A stretch of 64,000 bases of DNA from Kalmanozyma brasiliensis GHG001 (taxonomy: Eukaryota > Basidiomycota > Ustilaginomycetes > Ustilaginales): contig NW_015961970.1 in NCBI RefSeq assembly GCF_000497045.1, positions 1,765,706 through 1,829,705 of the forward strand. Direction: 5' to 3'. The notes under the pieces were generated by a model. The model ran no database searches. It was given only the letters and a program-made list of their open reading frames with translations, and was not told the origin of the DNA. A program made the position numbers and the translations under genes. The first letter of the stretch is position 1. Each line of letters opens with the position of its first letter. Positions 49,916-61,400 of the stretch are shown here, piece after piece.

Positions 49916-51972
49916 CTTTGCGTTATTCCGGGACGAGAAGCTTGGTTGGTGTCTGGGTCAGCCGAGTGCGAAAACGGGTCCGTATGTGCGCCTTAGGAGG
50001 TGTGAACGAGATGACTTGTGAACGACGTCCTGATGTGCGTGCTTGTCGGGACAGTGGGTGATATCACGTTCCGCAAGAGATTAGAGTGTCGCAACAGCAA
50101 GCTTGGCAAAGAGGGAGACTACAGCCGTCGATGATAGACAGCTGGATCAAGAGCGGAAAAGACGTTGAACATGTAGGTCTGTTGCGCCACAAAGTTTGTT
50201 GCTGACGACGAGCGGAATGGAAGCTGCGCAGGTGATAGTAGAAAGAGCCGTTGTGCGCGTGCGCTTATCCGATTGCAGATCGCTGAGCGGCGATTTTCCA
50301 GTCGGGGACTCGAACGTTATCGAGAGCAATGCTTTGAGTGCTCGTGGATGCGGGTTGAGGGTTGAGGGCCGAGGCTGTGCTCGAGCTTCGTGAGCGTCCG
50401 TAGACCGACGGAGGACAAGAGATGTGCAGACAAGTTCTGCAGGTGTGTTTAAATCCGACAAAGCGAAGATGCGGATGGGCGAGAAGGCTCCGTCTTGGCA
50501 GGGAAGATGAAATGCAGGTGGATAAGGTTTTGGCGATGATTGCGAAGGCAACGATGCGTTGACGAGTGCAGATCGAAATAGCTTTAGATGGCGAAGGGTG
50601 ATGGAGTTGGAAAGGAGAGACGACAGTGTCCGACAAGATGGAGATTGGAGAGTGGAGAACCACGTTGAGTGAGAGATGTGGATGGGAGATGAGCCAACAG
50701 GGCTTTGGAATCAGACTGAGCTCAGGCGCTTTGCAGAAGGCAGCCAGCCAAGAGCAAAAAAGGACGACGCACAGGCAAAGACCGGCAAAAGCCAAGAAGC
50801 AGCAACAGCATTGGCCGAAGCACCGGCAGCAGACAGCAGCAGCAGACGCACGACAGGGGAACCGGCAGAGGACAAATGACGCCAATATCGAGACCGTGCC
50901 TTTTTTTGCCAATTTGACAGACAGACACACAGCCAGACCGCCATGAATTAACGCCGGCCTGGGTGAGATCAGATAGACGAGCTAGGCAGGCGCCCGCACA
51001 GGGCAATTTCATCACCAATTTTGCTCACAGTCCGTCGGCACTTTTGCTCGTCGTCGTTTCCTACATAGCAGTCTTGCGAGAGCCAAGCATATCCACTAAG
51101 CCGGCATTCGGCACCGCTATGTCGTATGTCATTTGATGCACCGAGAGCAGGCAGCTGCAAAAGCTTGACTCACTGGAATCGGCGAGGATGAGGGCCGAGA
51201 GAAGTTTGCCGCCGGCTTTGCAAGGGACAAGCACGTGCTTGGTTTCCACACTCTCTTGCGTCCGCACAACATCGTCACCAAGAGTCAACTTTGTGGGTCG
51301 ATCTTGGCAGGGGTAGGGGCAGCTCAGCCTGTGCAATCTGATGTATGAACGGCAAACACAAAGGGTCCCTCCGGGCTGAGCTGCAGATTTGTCACGTCGA
51401 CGGACAAAAAGAGCCAACTCAGCCGGCAAATCTTTGGTCCCTCCTAAGTTTCAGCCGGACTCAGCTCGAGCAATGCCGGACCCTCGGGAATACCGCGCTG
51501 CCATTTTGCTCTCAAGCTTACAAGTTCAGCGCCTGTCAGAACGAAGAGCAGCTTCCGCCAGGGTTCAAAATGCCACGGAGCAGGCTCTCTTCCTAGGCGC
51601 CGAATGGGTCAGGCCATGCCATTCTGAGTCGTGGCAAGTGCCACGCTGAACCTGTTCTCGGATCTCGAGCACTTATATCCGATGTCGATACTTACTCACT
51701 TAGGATCTCAGTCGGACACAAAAGACATCTCTTTCAGACTCAACATCATCATAGTGGGGTGACGCGGACCTCAGTCGAAGCCTCCCAGGTCAGAATCATA
51801 CGGCGATTCCGTGTCTGATTGTCAATCTAGCCAGTAAACAAACGCGTCCTACAGCGAGACAAAGGATGGATCAAGAGTGAACGAGAGTGTGTGCGAGCGC
51901 GAGGAGAGCAGTTCTCCCAAGAGCACATGAAGAGGTTCTAGTAGGGCGCATGCAGTGCAGCCGTCTCAACGC
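49916..51972. other. Two-kilobase stretch without a supportable gene
   Basis: The left part (49916 to about 50950) is upstream of the HAL4-type kinase and, read on its strand, is pyrimidine- and CA-rich with short frames of low complexity, consistent with a long leader and promoter. The right part is the 3' side of the GPI protein gene. A 14-bp perfect palindrome around CACGTG lies at 51228-51241. I found no tRNA or conserved frame. Confidence 0.55.
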
Positions 51973-52788
51973 TTAGGCAAGCATAGCACCGGCGAGCGCA
52001 GCGACAACACCGCCGACCATGGCAGCCGAGCCCACACGAACAGTAGTAGAGGCCGATGAAGACTGCTTGCTCGATCCCGAGCTCGAGCTGGAGCTGGACG
52101 ACGTGTTGGAGGTCTGAGCAGCGTTCGAGGCCGAAGACGAGCTCGACGAAGCCGAAGAGCTCGATTGACTGGCCGACGAGCTCGACGAGGTGGCGGCAGC
52201 GGCAGACGAAGCAGAGGTGGAAGCAGCAGCGATCGCCCCAGTGGACGAGCTGGAGCTAGACGAGTCCGAGTCAGATCCAGAGGCCGAAACAGCACCAGAG
52301 ACAATCCTGCCCGTGCCCCAAGGGATCGCGGGACCCTCGGGCTGTCGAGCGTTGGGAGGCGTCGTCACAGCTCCGTTGGTGTCAGCGATGGCGAATCGGG
52401 TCGTCCACGTAGGGTCCTGACCGTTGTGGGTGAACTGGAAGAAGTAGATGCCCGAGTTGGGCGACACGTTGGGGGCAGTCCATCGAAGCTGACCAGCACC
52501 AGACGAGGTGCCGTCGACGCCTGTAGCCACCGTGAAGAGCTCAGTCATGTTTTGGTTCGAGCCGGTCATGAACTTGATCTCCATGCTCTTCCACGCCTGG
52601 CTGGTGGTGGTGTCCCACTGAATCAGAAGCGGCGATCCCTCGTCGGTGACGCTGGGCGTGAGAGGAGAGACCGGGGTCGACGCACTAGACGACTGTCGCT
52701 TGGCGTGGTTGGGCACGGCCACGACGGCCGAAACGCTGGTGAGCGCAACGAGAGCCCAGGGGGCAAGCGTAGCAGTGAAGAACTTCAT
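51973..52788 (-). CDS. GPI-type Ser-rich cell wall protein with Kre9/Knh1-like domain
   Basis: This 271-residue protein has a signal peptide (about 1-24) followed by a Lys-Arg pair at 30-31 that could be cut by a Kex2-type protease. Residues 40-140 look like the Kre9/Knh1-type beta-sandwich found in fungal wall proteins (LIQWDTTTSQAWKSMEIKF, LRWTAPNVSPNSGIYFFQF). From about 165 the sequence is almost only Ser and Ala, a heavily O-mannosylated stalk. The C-terminus is hydrophobic (VGSAAMVGGVVAALAGAMLA), as for a GPI attachment signal. The protein probably sits at the plasma membrane or wall, and its role is inferred only from architecture. Met at 52788 was chosen because it starts the signal peptide. 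Confidence 0.85.
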   Translation of the reverse strand: MKFFTATLAPWALVALTSVSAVVAVPNHAKRQSSSASTPVSPLTPSVTDEGSPLLIQWDTTTSQAWKSMEIKFMTGSNQNMTELFTVATGVDGTSSGAGQLRWTAPNVSPNSGIYFFQFTHNGQDPTWTTRFAIADTNGAVTTPPNARQPEGPAIPWGTGRIVSGAVSASGSDSDSSSSSSSTGAIAAASTSASSAAAATSSSSSASQSSSSASSSSSSASNAAQTSNTSSSSSSSSGSSKQSSSASTTVRVGSAAMVGGVVAALAGAMLA

Positions 52789-53483
52789 GGTGACGAGGTG
52801 GATCAAGAGTGAGCTGGATGTGGGTTGACTGTGCAGATGATGGTGGCTGGACGAGAAGGAGCAAGTAGAGACCAGGACGGGGGATCAAAAGAGTGACGAC
52901 GGTGAGATAAATGTGGGATGGGAAGGGATTTAGAGGGGAGAGGAGGGGGTTGGCAGCGTTGGAATGATGAGGAGAAGAGGGAAGGAGCATGGGGCGATGA
53001 AAGGGACAAGATCAAGTTTCCAGTCAGAGGCGCCAAAAGGGACCGGAGCACCGACGCAGCAAACTCTTGCACTCGAACTCAAAGAAGGCCCGCAGTCGCA
53101 GTGTGGGCGGAAAAGGGAGAGGGGCTGGCCTGCGCTGACCACGAGCGATCCTTGCAGATCCATGCAGCTCGATTCTGGACCGGCAGTCTCATACAGCCAG
53201 GGACAGCTGCGAGTGGGTGATTGCGTCGACACTGCTCTTCCTGGCGAGGGGAGAGGATGTGTGTGTGAGAGAGAGACAGACGCAGCTTGCCAGCAGCTCG
53301 TGACGAATAAAAGAAGAACAACACACAACACGCACGCCGAGCAGGTGCTTGCAGATCGCTTTCTGTCAAAAAAATGCACAAAAACACTCGAGCGACACGC
53401 GTAGCACCAGCGTCCAACACCCTGCATGCCGAGTTGATTTGCAGGCACACAACTATGCAGATCCGCCCGCTCGGCTGTGCTGG

Positions 53484-53484
<1 letters not shown>

Positions 53485-53516
<32 letters not shown>
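53485..53516. repeat. (GCTT)8 microsatellite
   Basis: Eight perfect tandem copies of the tetranucleotide GCTT lie between the GPI protein and NOP7 genes, about 700 bp from the GPI gene start. Confidence 0.95.
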
Positions 53517-54313
53517 CGAATTCCACAAAGCAGAGCCAAGAAGATGGTCAGCACAGCAGCGCCTCAACCCCTGCATCGTTTGAGTGCGAAATGACGCTGC
53601 TGACTCTTGCACAACGCTGATCAACAGTCACGGCTGAACATCACGTGTTGGTGCGCTCTGCAGTCGGAAGCGAGGCTCTGTATAGCGCGCACGAGCTGAC
53701 ACCAGTCGCCGAGGCAGGAGGCTCGACGAGCCTAAGCTCAAGGGACGCTTGACGAGGCGGTGCTTGGGTCACGTGCGCCCGCGATCCACTTCGGCGATCA
53801 TAGAAGGCGACGCAGATCAAACAGAAGGCGGGTGTTGAACTCCGACGTCAGAGCCGAACCCCCGCTTCTCCCAATGTTTGCCGGATTGCATCTTGCAACA
53901 ATGGCGAGACCGAGCAAAGAAGCAAGCAAGCGCGCTTCGGTGTCGGACTATGAATTCCAGAGCTCTTCCCAAATAGCTTCGACAAGCATCACCTCGCTCT
54001 GCCACCCCGGTGACCCTCGCATCGACGCTGTTCGCAACAGGGGGCTCGGAACAGCGTCGACGGGAATCATCAGACTTCCGCTGCAATCAAAGTCGGCGAC
54101 AGCTTGCCCTGGATTGCCAACGGAAGTGCCTGTTCATCACTTTTGCACGCTGCATACTACTGACGCCAGACAAACTCGCGCTGTCAAGGGTCTGCACGAC
54201 GGGAGGCGAGCATCAGACGTGCCTGTGGCTATTCTCGGAGCCTCGGCCTGGAAATGATGTTCTGTATGTTAGACCGTGCTAATTACCTTCTCGGGTCTCG
54301 GACAGCCTCCTCA

Positions 54314-54376
54314 TCACGTGCAGCAGAAAAAGTGACAGGCTCAATGCGAAATTTGTTCGAAAATTTCAATTTTTGA
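54314..54376 (+). promoter_or_regulatory. TCACGTG site followed by AAATTT-type elements upstream of NOP7
   Basis: TCACGTG (54314-54320) is followed by GCGAAATTTG (54346-54355), GAAAATTTC (54359-54367) and CAATTTTTGA (54367-54376), 235-300 bp before the NOP7 ATG. The order resembles the CBF5/eL22 promoter. The role is inferred. Confidence 0.45.
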
Positions 54377-54610
54377 GTGGCAGCCAAGAAGAAAGAAAGC
54401 AAGCGCAGAGAGAGAACCCTGAACTCGTCTGGCTCCTGCTCAACTGTTGCATCCTCCTCTTTCGAGTCCACCTACGACCTCTTCGAGCTCTTCGTCTCAC
54501 ACTGCATCCTGAGACTCGAGCATCACTACGGAACCCCATTGACCCGCTAGGTCCCACATCTTTCCTCTCACCACACAGCGTCGACCAACGCTGTCGTACT
54601 ACCGCCCAAG

Positions 54611-56650
54611 ATGGCCAAGATGAAGCAAAAGGGAAAGTCGGGCGCGGCCAAGAACTATGTCACACGTAACCAGGCTATCAAGAAGCTCCAGGTGACCCTC
54701 GCCGACTTCCGCCGTCTCTGCATCCTCAAGGGTATCTTCCCACGTCAGCCAAAGAGTGTTCGCAAGGCCAACAAAGGCTCGACGGCTCCCACCACCTTCT
54801 TCTTCGCCAAGGACATTGCCTACCTTCAGCACGAGCCGGTGCTCCAGTCGCTGCGTGAGCACAAGACATTTGCCAAGAAGCTCTCGCGTGCCATCGGTCG
54901 AAGGGAATGGGCAGCTGCCAAGAACCTTGACGAGGGCAAGCCCACCTACCGTCTGGATCACATTATCAAGGAGCGATACCCCACCTTCCGTGATTCGCTC
55001 AAGGACATCGACGACGCTCTCTCGCTGCTCACCCTGTTCGCCAACCTGCCCGCCACCGACAAGGTCTCTGCGGATGTGATCGCTACTTGCTCTCGCCTCT
55101 GTGCCGAGTGGCAGCTGTACGTCATGAAGACCAAGGCGCTCAAGAAGGTCTTCCTCAGCATCAAGGGTATCTACTTCCAGGCCGAGGTCAACGGCGAGAC
55201 CATCACCTGGCTCGTACCCTACCTCTTCACACAGCACATTCCCTCGGACATCGACTTCCGCATCATGTACACCTTCCTTGAGCTCTATCAGACCCTTCTT
55301 GGGTTCGTGCTGTTCAAGCTGTACACGGACGAGAACCTCGTCTACCCGCCCCGATTCGATGCCCTCAAGGACGAGCAGGCTGCCGGCTTTGGCGCGTTGA
55401 GCCTTGACCCGGCTAGTGCGGCTGTGCTGCGCGGCGAGAACACAATTGCAACGGTCACAAATGGAGCAGCAACGGCATCCTCGTCCTCCACTGTCGTCAC
55501 CGCCTCGGGTAAGAAGGTCTCGGCGAAAGACGTCAAGAAGCAAATCAAGGCGATTTCCAAGTCAGGGACCGTGGCCGAAGACGCAGAGGACGAGCAGGAG
55601 GCGGCAGATGCTGAACAGGCAGTGGAACAGGAGGCAGACAAGTTTGTCGAGCAGCCCTCGAAGTCCACCGAGGAGCAAGAGTCGGACGCTCACTTGACGA
55701 CCTTTGACGAGATCCAGGCAGCTTCAGCAGCAAGCGAGGGGGCTGCCAACGGACTGTTTACGCCCTACGTCTTCTACATCTCGCGAGAGTGTCCACGGGC
55801 CGTGATCGAATTCGTGCTGCGGTCGTTTGGCGCGCTGCCAGGAAGGATCGGATGGGACATGGTGGCGGGCGCAGGCAGCGCAGTGGACGAGGACGACGCG
55901 AGGATCACACATCACATCATCGACAGGCCGGTGCCAGCGAGCGGTATGAAGAGATACGCGGGCAAGCGCGTGTTTGTGCAGCCACAGTACATTGTGGACT
56001 GCGCCAACGCGAGGAAGCTGCTGCCGGCCGGGCCTTACGGGCCTGGTCAGACGCTGCCGCCGCACTTGAGTCCCTTCGTGGACGATGCCGAGGTGGCACG
56101 CCGTGGTGGCTACGTTCCCGAAGAGGCGAGGGAGCAGCTGGGTCTCGAGGCGGATGCTGCTGCTGTCGCTTCGGAGGACGACGACGAGGAAGACTCGGAT
56201 GAGGAAGTCGAAGCCGGTGAGGACGTGGACGAAGAGGAGGAAGACGAAGAGGCCGAGGCAACAGCAGTCAAGTCGAACGGCGCGGCATCACGTCCTGCGC
56301 TGGCAGCGCTGTTGGCCGACCCGACGGATGCTGGTCAAGCCGGTCTGCTCGATGCAGCCGAACTGGAGGCCGAAGCTGCCGGCGGTGAAGACGCGTTGGA
56401 AGAGATGCGTCGCAAGCACACGGCAGCGCTTAAGCAGGCCAAGAAGAGCAACAAGGGATCGTCGAAGCCCGCGGCGCGCAAGACCGAGGAGCAGGAGGCC
56501 AAGGAGATGTCCAAGATGATGATGAGCAACCGCCAGCGCAAGCTGTACGAGAAGCTCAACTATTCGTCGGGCAAGCGTGCCGAGGAGACGGCCAAGTTGC
56601 AGCAGAAGAAGAAGGCGCTCAACAAGAAGGCGGTCAAGGGCCGAAAGTGA
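54611..56650 (+). CDS. NOP7: Pescadillo homologue Nop7 (60S biogenesis)
   Basis: This 679-residue single-exon protein begins with the conserved pescadillo N-domain (NYVTRNQAIKKLQVTLADFRR, LCILKGIFPRQP, DIAYLQHEPVL, and YPTFRDSLKDIDDALSLL). A BRCT domain spans about residues 381-480 (LFTPYVFYISRECPRAVIEF to RVFVQPQYIVDC). An acidic stretch and a Lys-rich tail follow. Nop7 with Erb1 and Ytm1 forms the PeBoW complex, needed for processing of 27S pre-rRNA in the nucleolus. The second Met at residue 4 is an alternative start. Length is slightly above yeast Nop7 (605). Confidence 0.96.
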   Translation: MAKMKQKGKSGAAKNYVTRNQAIKKLQVTLADFRRLCILKGIFPRQPKSVRKANKGSTAPTTFFFAKDIAYLQHEPVLQSLREHKTFAKKLSRAIGRREWAAAKNLDEGKPTYRLDHIIKERYPTFRDSLKDIDDALSLLTLFANLPATDKVSADVIATCSRLCAEWQLYVMKTKALKKVFLSIKGIYFQAEVNGETITWLVPYLFTQHIPSDIDFRIMYTFLELYQTLLGFVLFKLYTDENLVYPPRFDALKDEQAAGFGALSLDPASAAVLRGENTIATVTNGAATASSSSTVVTASGKKVSAKDVKKQIKAISKSGTVAEDAEDEQEAADAEQAVEQEADKFVEQPSKSTEEQESDAHLTTFDEIQAASAASEGAANGLFTPYVFYISRECPRAVIEFVLRSFGALPGRIGWDMVAGAGSAVDEDDARITHHIIDRPVPASGMKRYAGKRVFVQPQYIVDCANARKLLPAGPYGPGQTLPPHLSPFVDDAEVARRGGYVPEEAREQLGLEADAAAVASEDDDEEDSDEEVEAGEDVDEEEEDEEAEATAVKSNGAASRPALAALLADPTDAGQAGLLDAAELEAEAAGGEDALEEMRRKHTAALKQAKKSNKGSSKPAARKTEEQEAKEMSKMMMSNRQRKLYEKLNYSSGKRAEETAKLQQKKKALNKKAVKGRK

Positions 56651-58402
56651 GGGGCCACAGCATACTTTCTCTTTTGTCATTATTTGCATCCTATGGTTCC
56701 AGTCGCAACACGATCTGTCGTTCAAGTTGTTTTCATAGACGACGTGTCACGTACGCTGCTTTGAGGAGGTTTACTGATCATGATAGATGGCGGGATGAAG
56801 GGCGGGCCCGGCCTTTGAAGGCAACCTTTGAACAGGCCAGCGGCAGGAGGAGGCCCATGTGCCGTGGCCGGAAGCGGCACAACTACGGGTAAGATGATGC
56901 ATCACGTTGGGCAGGACAATGGCGGGGGATCTGCACCGCAGCTTCAGCCTGCAGCCAAGAAGATCAAAGTGGGATTCTCGGGCACGAGCAGCGGGAATAG
57001 ATTCGACGTTATCGCGGATCATCTCGCGGCGTCTATTCTATTCAACTGCACAGCGCACTCCGGCGAAATTCCGGTTGGATGTGCTTCCCTTTCAGTCAAT
57101 CCGTTCACATACGGAGCAGACTGCAGCTGAGAGAGCGACCATGTGAATGCGTGGTGGTCCCAACTTGATTCGCTAGGCTGGTGCAAAGTGAGACACCTTT
57201 CTTCTCGGACACGCTTCTCTGATCGATAGAAGAAGGGTTCCAGGAAAAGCCACTCGGCAAGCGCAGTTCTCGCTCGCGCCCTCGCTCGTTTTCGATCAGG
57301 AAAATGGCGTTGAGCAAAGTGGCCCCTCAAAAAGCCAAAAATTCCGCTTTCAACAACACCAAGCTCGCTTGTGTATCTGGCGAGATGCGGGGACGCTTGG
57401 GTCTTGTCAAGCGACATGGATCGAGGGATCGCTGCTTTGCATCTACACGCTTTAACCTTGTCTGCCACCCATACGGAGCCAGGATACCGATGCATGCGTT
57501 CAGACCAAATTAGCCCACATCGACGTCGAGGATCTGAAGCAACATTGCGACATCGAGATGGGGCCAGGCAAGAAGATGGCCCACACGCGGCTGCTCTGTG
57601 CACGCGGGGCGTCTCGACATGCCATTTGGACCCCCGCGTCGCTCTTCTTCGCGCCAACTCATTTCTTTCCCCGCTCCCTCTCTCCATCCCTCTTTGCCCA
57701 ATCACAAGGTCAAAAGCAGACGGCTCGGCTGTTCCGCCGTTGATTGACTCATTTGTACCCACGCTCATCGCCTTGTCTGCACAGCATTGGCACCTGTCTG
57801 TACCTAATCCCAATCCATCGCATGATCGTCCTATCGACTGTAGCCGTGGCTCGGCTGGGCTGTGCCATGCCGTGCTAGTCTAGTCTCCTAGTCTCCGGAC
57901 CCTGGAAAAGTAGGAACCGATCCTCTTGTCGGTGGGCTTTGTATCTGTCCTGTCAAACGCTGAATTCCGCTCGTATTTTTCCGTGGCTTGTCGCTTTCAA
58001 CGAGCTCAGAGGCGCCCGCTTTGAATCGCCTCTGCCTCGCTTGCCGAGCTGCCGTCGTCTATCACCTGAGACTCGCAAGCCAAAGCTCAGCATCCCACTC
58101 TGCGTCCCCTGCCCTTGCTCGGCGGTCCCCACATCTTGAGGCTTCCCCGTCCCTTCTTCTATCCTCCTCACCACTCGCTACCTGGATCTCGTTCAGCATC
58201 CCAAGCAAGCAGTCAGTCATCAAGAGGCGTCACATTACACAAGCATAGAGGTAGCCATCCACCCACCCATCCACCTCGGTCATCGTATCTGGCCCGGCCT
58301 ACACTCGCAATCACTGCTGCGCTCTCAGACCACCTTCATTTGGACACTATACCGAGCTAACACCTTCCCTGATCTCAACTGAAATCGAGGAATCAGCGCA
58401 AC
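56651..58402. other. Intergenic region upstream of the PXB/DUF3818 gene
   Basis: This 1.75-kb stretch holds the NOP7 3' end and a long promoter and leader for the next gene. The last 450 bp are C/T-rich. A minus-strand frame of 264 codons (57019-57813) has no features I can support. Confidence 0.55.
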
Positions 58403-61400
58403 ATGTCTTCTCGACAGCGTCGACCTCAGACGGACCGTACCCGCATCGTCGACTCAATGGGTCTGCCTCCGCGTGAGCCCGTCCGCGAGCCGTACAGTTC
58501 CACCTACTCGTCGTACTCTCGCTCGCGCGGAGAGCGCAATGGCGCTGGCGGACGATCCAGCGAACGGTCCTTCGATGCCAGACGGGCGGCTGCCGCTGCC
58601 ACCACCGGTGTTCGTTCGAGCGCTTATGAGGATGATGACGAACTCCGAAGCAGGCGCTCCTCGCGTCAGTATAGCTCCGACCCACGACAAGACGCACGCA
58701 GGTCCATTGACGCTCGCCGTCCCAGACATGACAGCCTCCCCGCCCCTCGTTCTCGCCCAATGAGCAACCGCAAACCCATCCCCACTTTCGATGACGACCG
58801 GGATCGTCGCGATCTGGACGACTTGGACGAGGAGCAAGACGACGATCTCGACGAGGACCGACGTTCCGATCGCCGTCGCAGTCTCAATCCTAGCCGTCGC
58901 CCCGACGTCTCGCGCGGCGCTCCCCCTGCCGCCCCTCGCTCCGACCGAGGCGGCGCTGCTCCCGTCCATGGACGCAAGCGTCAGGACAGCGACCCGCACC
59001 GCCAGCCTGAACCGTGGGAGGACTTTTCCAACGCCGCTTACGACTCTCGTCAGCCCCCTCGTTCTACTCCAAGGGCAAGAGACGAGGACCAAGACGACAT
59101 TCGCCGCAGACCCACCAACGGACGCTCCCAGAGACCGAGATCCTACAGCACTCGTTCAGCCCGTGACGACGAATATAACTACGAGCCATCTTCTCGAGCC
59201 GGGCCCCGCCGTGGCGCCCCCAGACCCGCACCCGAACCTGAGCCCTCTACTGCACGCGGCGGCGGAGGTCTTCTCACGCGTGTGCTGTCGAAAGCCTCGG
59301 GAGGAGCCAGCAGCAGCGACAAGGGAAGGCCTCCCGGAGCTCGCATGGAGCGATCTTCGAGTCGTCTCAATCGCTACAGCGCTCGTCCGCCGACTGATCG
59401 ACGCAACGACGATGAGAGGGAGCTCGCACGCATCGAAGAGGATGAAATGCTTCAGGCCATGCAGAGTCGCCGCAGCGCTGCCGATCGTGCAGCCCGAGGC
59501 GTCGACGAGGTCGATTCTCGCAGGAACAGGGACGGATCCGAGAGCCGCAAACCTGGCTCGCAGCTTTCTAGGGCCAGCTCGGGCGCAGCGGGTCCGCAGC
59601 GCCAGGATCGCGAGCGCCAACGCACCCTCAACGCACTCGAACGCAGGGACGAAGATCTTCCCATGATGTCTCGCACCGACGCGGTCGCCCGTTCGCGATC
59701 TCAGGCCAAGACACAATCTCGCTCGCAGCCGCGACCCCGATCGCGTTCCAGAGAGGACGATCGCTCCCGCCCAACCGTATCCCACACAAAGTCGACGCGA
59801 GAGGCCGCTCTCGCCGCTGTCACTGGCATCTCTACTGGTGCCGTGGCTGTCAGCGCTATCAACAAGAAGCGCCGAAATGGCAAGAAGGCCAAGGACTACG
59901 ACGAGGACGAGCTGAGCGATGCCTCTTCCGACGACGACAGCCGTCTCGAAGACGCACCCGAGGCTCCGGATGTGCACGACGACGACGCGATTCCTATTAT
60001 CGTCACAGGCAACGCCAAAGCCGTCCAGAATGGAAAGCAGGTTGCCGTTCCTGCTCCTTCGGCCAAGAAAGCTCCAAAGGTCGCCAGCGACGACGAGGAA
60101 GACTCGTCGGAGGACGACTCGGATGATGAGAGCACCGAGGAGACCTCGGAAAGAGGACTCGAGACCGCTGCTAAGCCTGCGCCTGCCATCCGGCAAGCAG
60201 CCGTGGCTCCAAATGGAGCGCCCGCCTCTCGTTCCAACTCCAAAATCGTGGCTACCAGTGCAAATGGTGGTGCTGCGCCCAAGGGCTACATGAACTTCAC
60301 CCGCAAATCGCTCGCTGCTGCTGCTGTGCCCAGAGCTGCTGCTGGAAAGGGCCGACCTGTCTCCGACTCGGAGCCCTCCGAGCTCAGCGAATCCGAGCTG
60401 AGCGAAGAGGAGGCCTCAGAGGAAGAGGTGGTCGCACCGCCGAGGCGATCTCGTGAGACGCCGGCTGCAGCTCTTGCAGCTTCGGCCGGTGGAGCCGCCG
60501 TTGTCGGTGCTGGCACGCTCGCCGCTCAGCGCAGCTCGCAGGCGGAGAAGGATCGTCGCCGAGCCGCGAAATTGCAGGCCGAGCAAGAGCAGAAAGCCGC
60601 CGAGGCCAATGCTCGAGCTGCCAAGGCAGAGCGCACTGCCGAGAAACGCAGAGCCAAAGAGGAGGCCTCCGCTGCCGCTGCCGCCGCTGCGCTCGCCGCC
60701 AAGGAGGCCAAGCGCAACGAAAAAATCAAGCTCAAGGAGGCCAAGCAAGCCGAGCTCGAGCGCAAGCGAGAGGAAGAGTCCCAGGCCCGCGATCGGGCCA
60801 TTCGCGAAAAGGAGCAAGCCGAGGAACAGCGCCTGATCGCGGCTCGGGAGCAAGAGCGGGAGCGTGAAGAGAAGGCCGAAGCTCGTCGAGCAAGCCGTCG
60901 TCGCCCCCACGGCGCTACTGGCCCCAAGATGCGCAGTGCAGGCGTCAGGCCGCTTACGCCTCAACAGCGTCACTACCTGATCAAGGCGCTCGTCATGCTG
61001 CAGATGCAGAGCGAGTGGGAAGAGCTCGAAAAGCTCGGTGCGCTCACCGAGTACGGCTACCCCTTCTCGAGCCAGCGCTCCAAGTTGACCCGTGTCAAGA
61101 CCTTTGAGCGTGGAGATGATGCCGGATCCTACGCCGGTGCCGCTCGAGACCCTTACGCCAACGACGACGTCATGCGGGAGACCGAAAACCTGCAAGAACC
61201 GCTCCTGCTTCGCCATCTCTTCCATGTGCACCTGCACACGTTCCCTGGCCTGGACCAAGCACCGGAGAAGTACTGGCAGAAGCGCATCCAGCCTTTCTTC
61301 GACGAGATGGCCGCGCGCAACTTCTCGACCTCGGTCGAGCGTGGCGAAATCTCCAAGCGTCGTCTGTATGGCCTTGCCATGACCCGCTACCTAGGCAGCT

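Larger units (their letters stand above)
52789..54610. other. Divergent intergenic region GPI protein / NOP7
   Basis: This 1.8-kb stretch holds the promoters of two divergent genes. It contains a GCTT microsatellite (53485-53516), three TCACGTG sites (53641, 53769, 54314) and A-rich elements before NOP7. An open frame of 165 codons (53760-54257, +) lacks recognisable features, and I do not call it a gene. Confidence 0.55.

Noticed and set aside
50306..50315. tRNA B-box-like sequence (GTTCGAGTCC on the minus strand)
   Set aside because: The flanking bases do not form a T-stem and no A-box or acceptor stem is found at the right distance.
50265..50930. Minus-strand frame of 221 codons upstream of the HAL4-type kinase
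   Set aside because: Cys/Leu/Ser-rich low complexity from a pyrimidine-rich leader. It looks like translated 5' untranslated sequence.
53760..54257. Plus-strand frame of 165 codons between the GPI gene and NOP7
   Set aside because: No recognisable domain, and codon use unlike neighbouring genes.
57019..57813. Minus-strand frame of 264 codons upstream of the PXB gene
   Set aside because: Rich in Arg, Ser and Cys without an ordered pattern, and no plausible start context. I could not separate it from a random open stretch.
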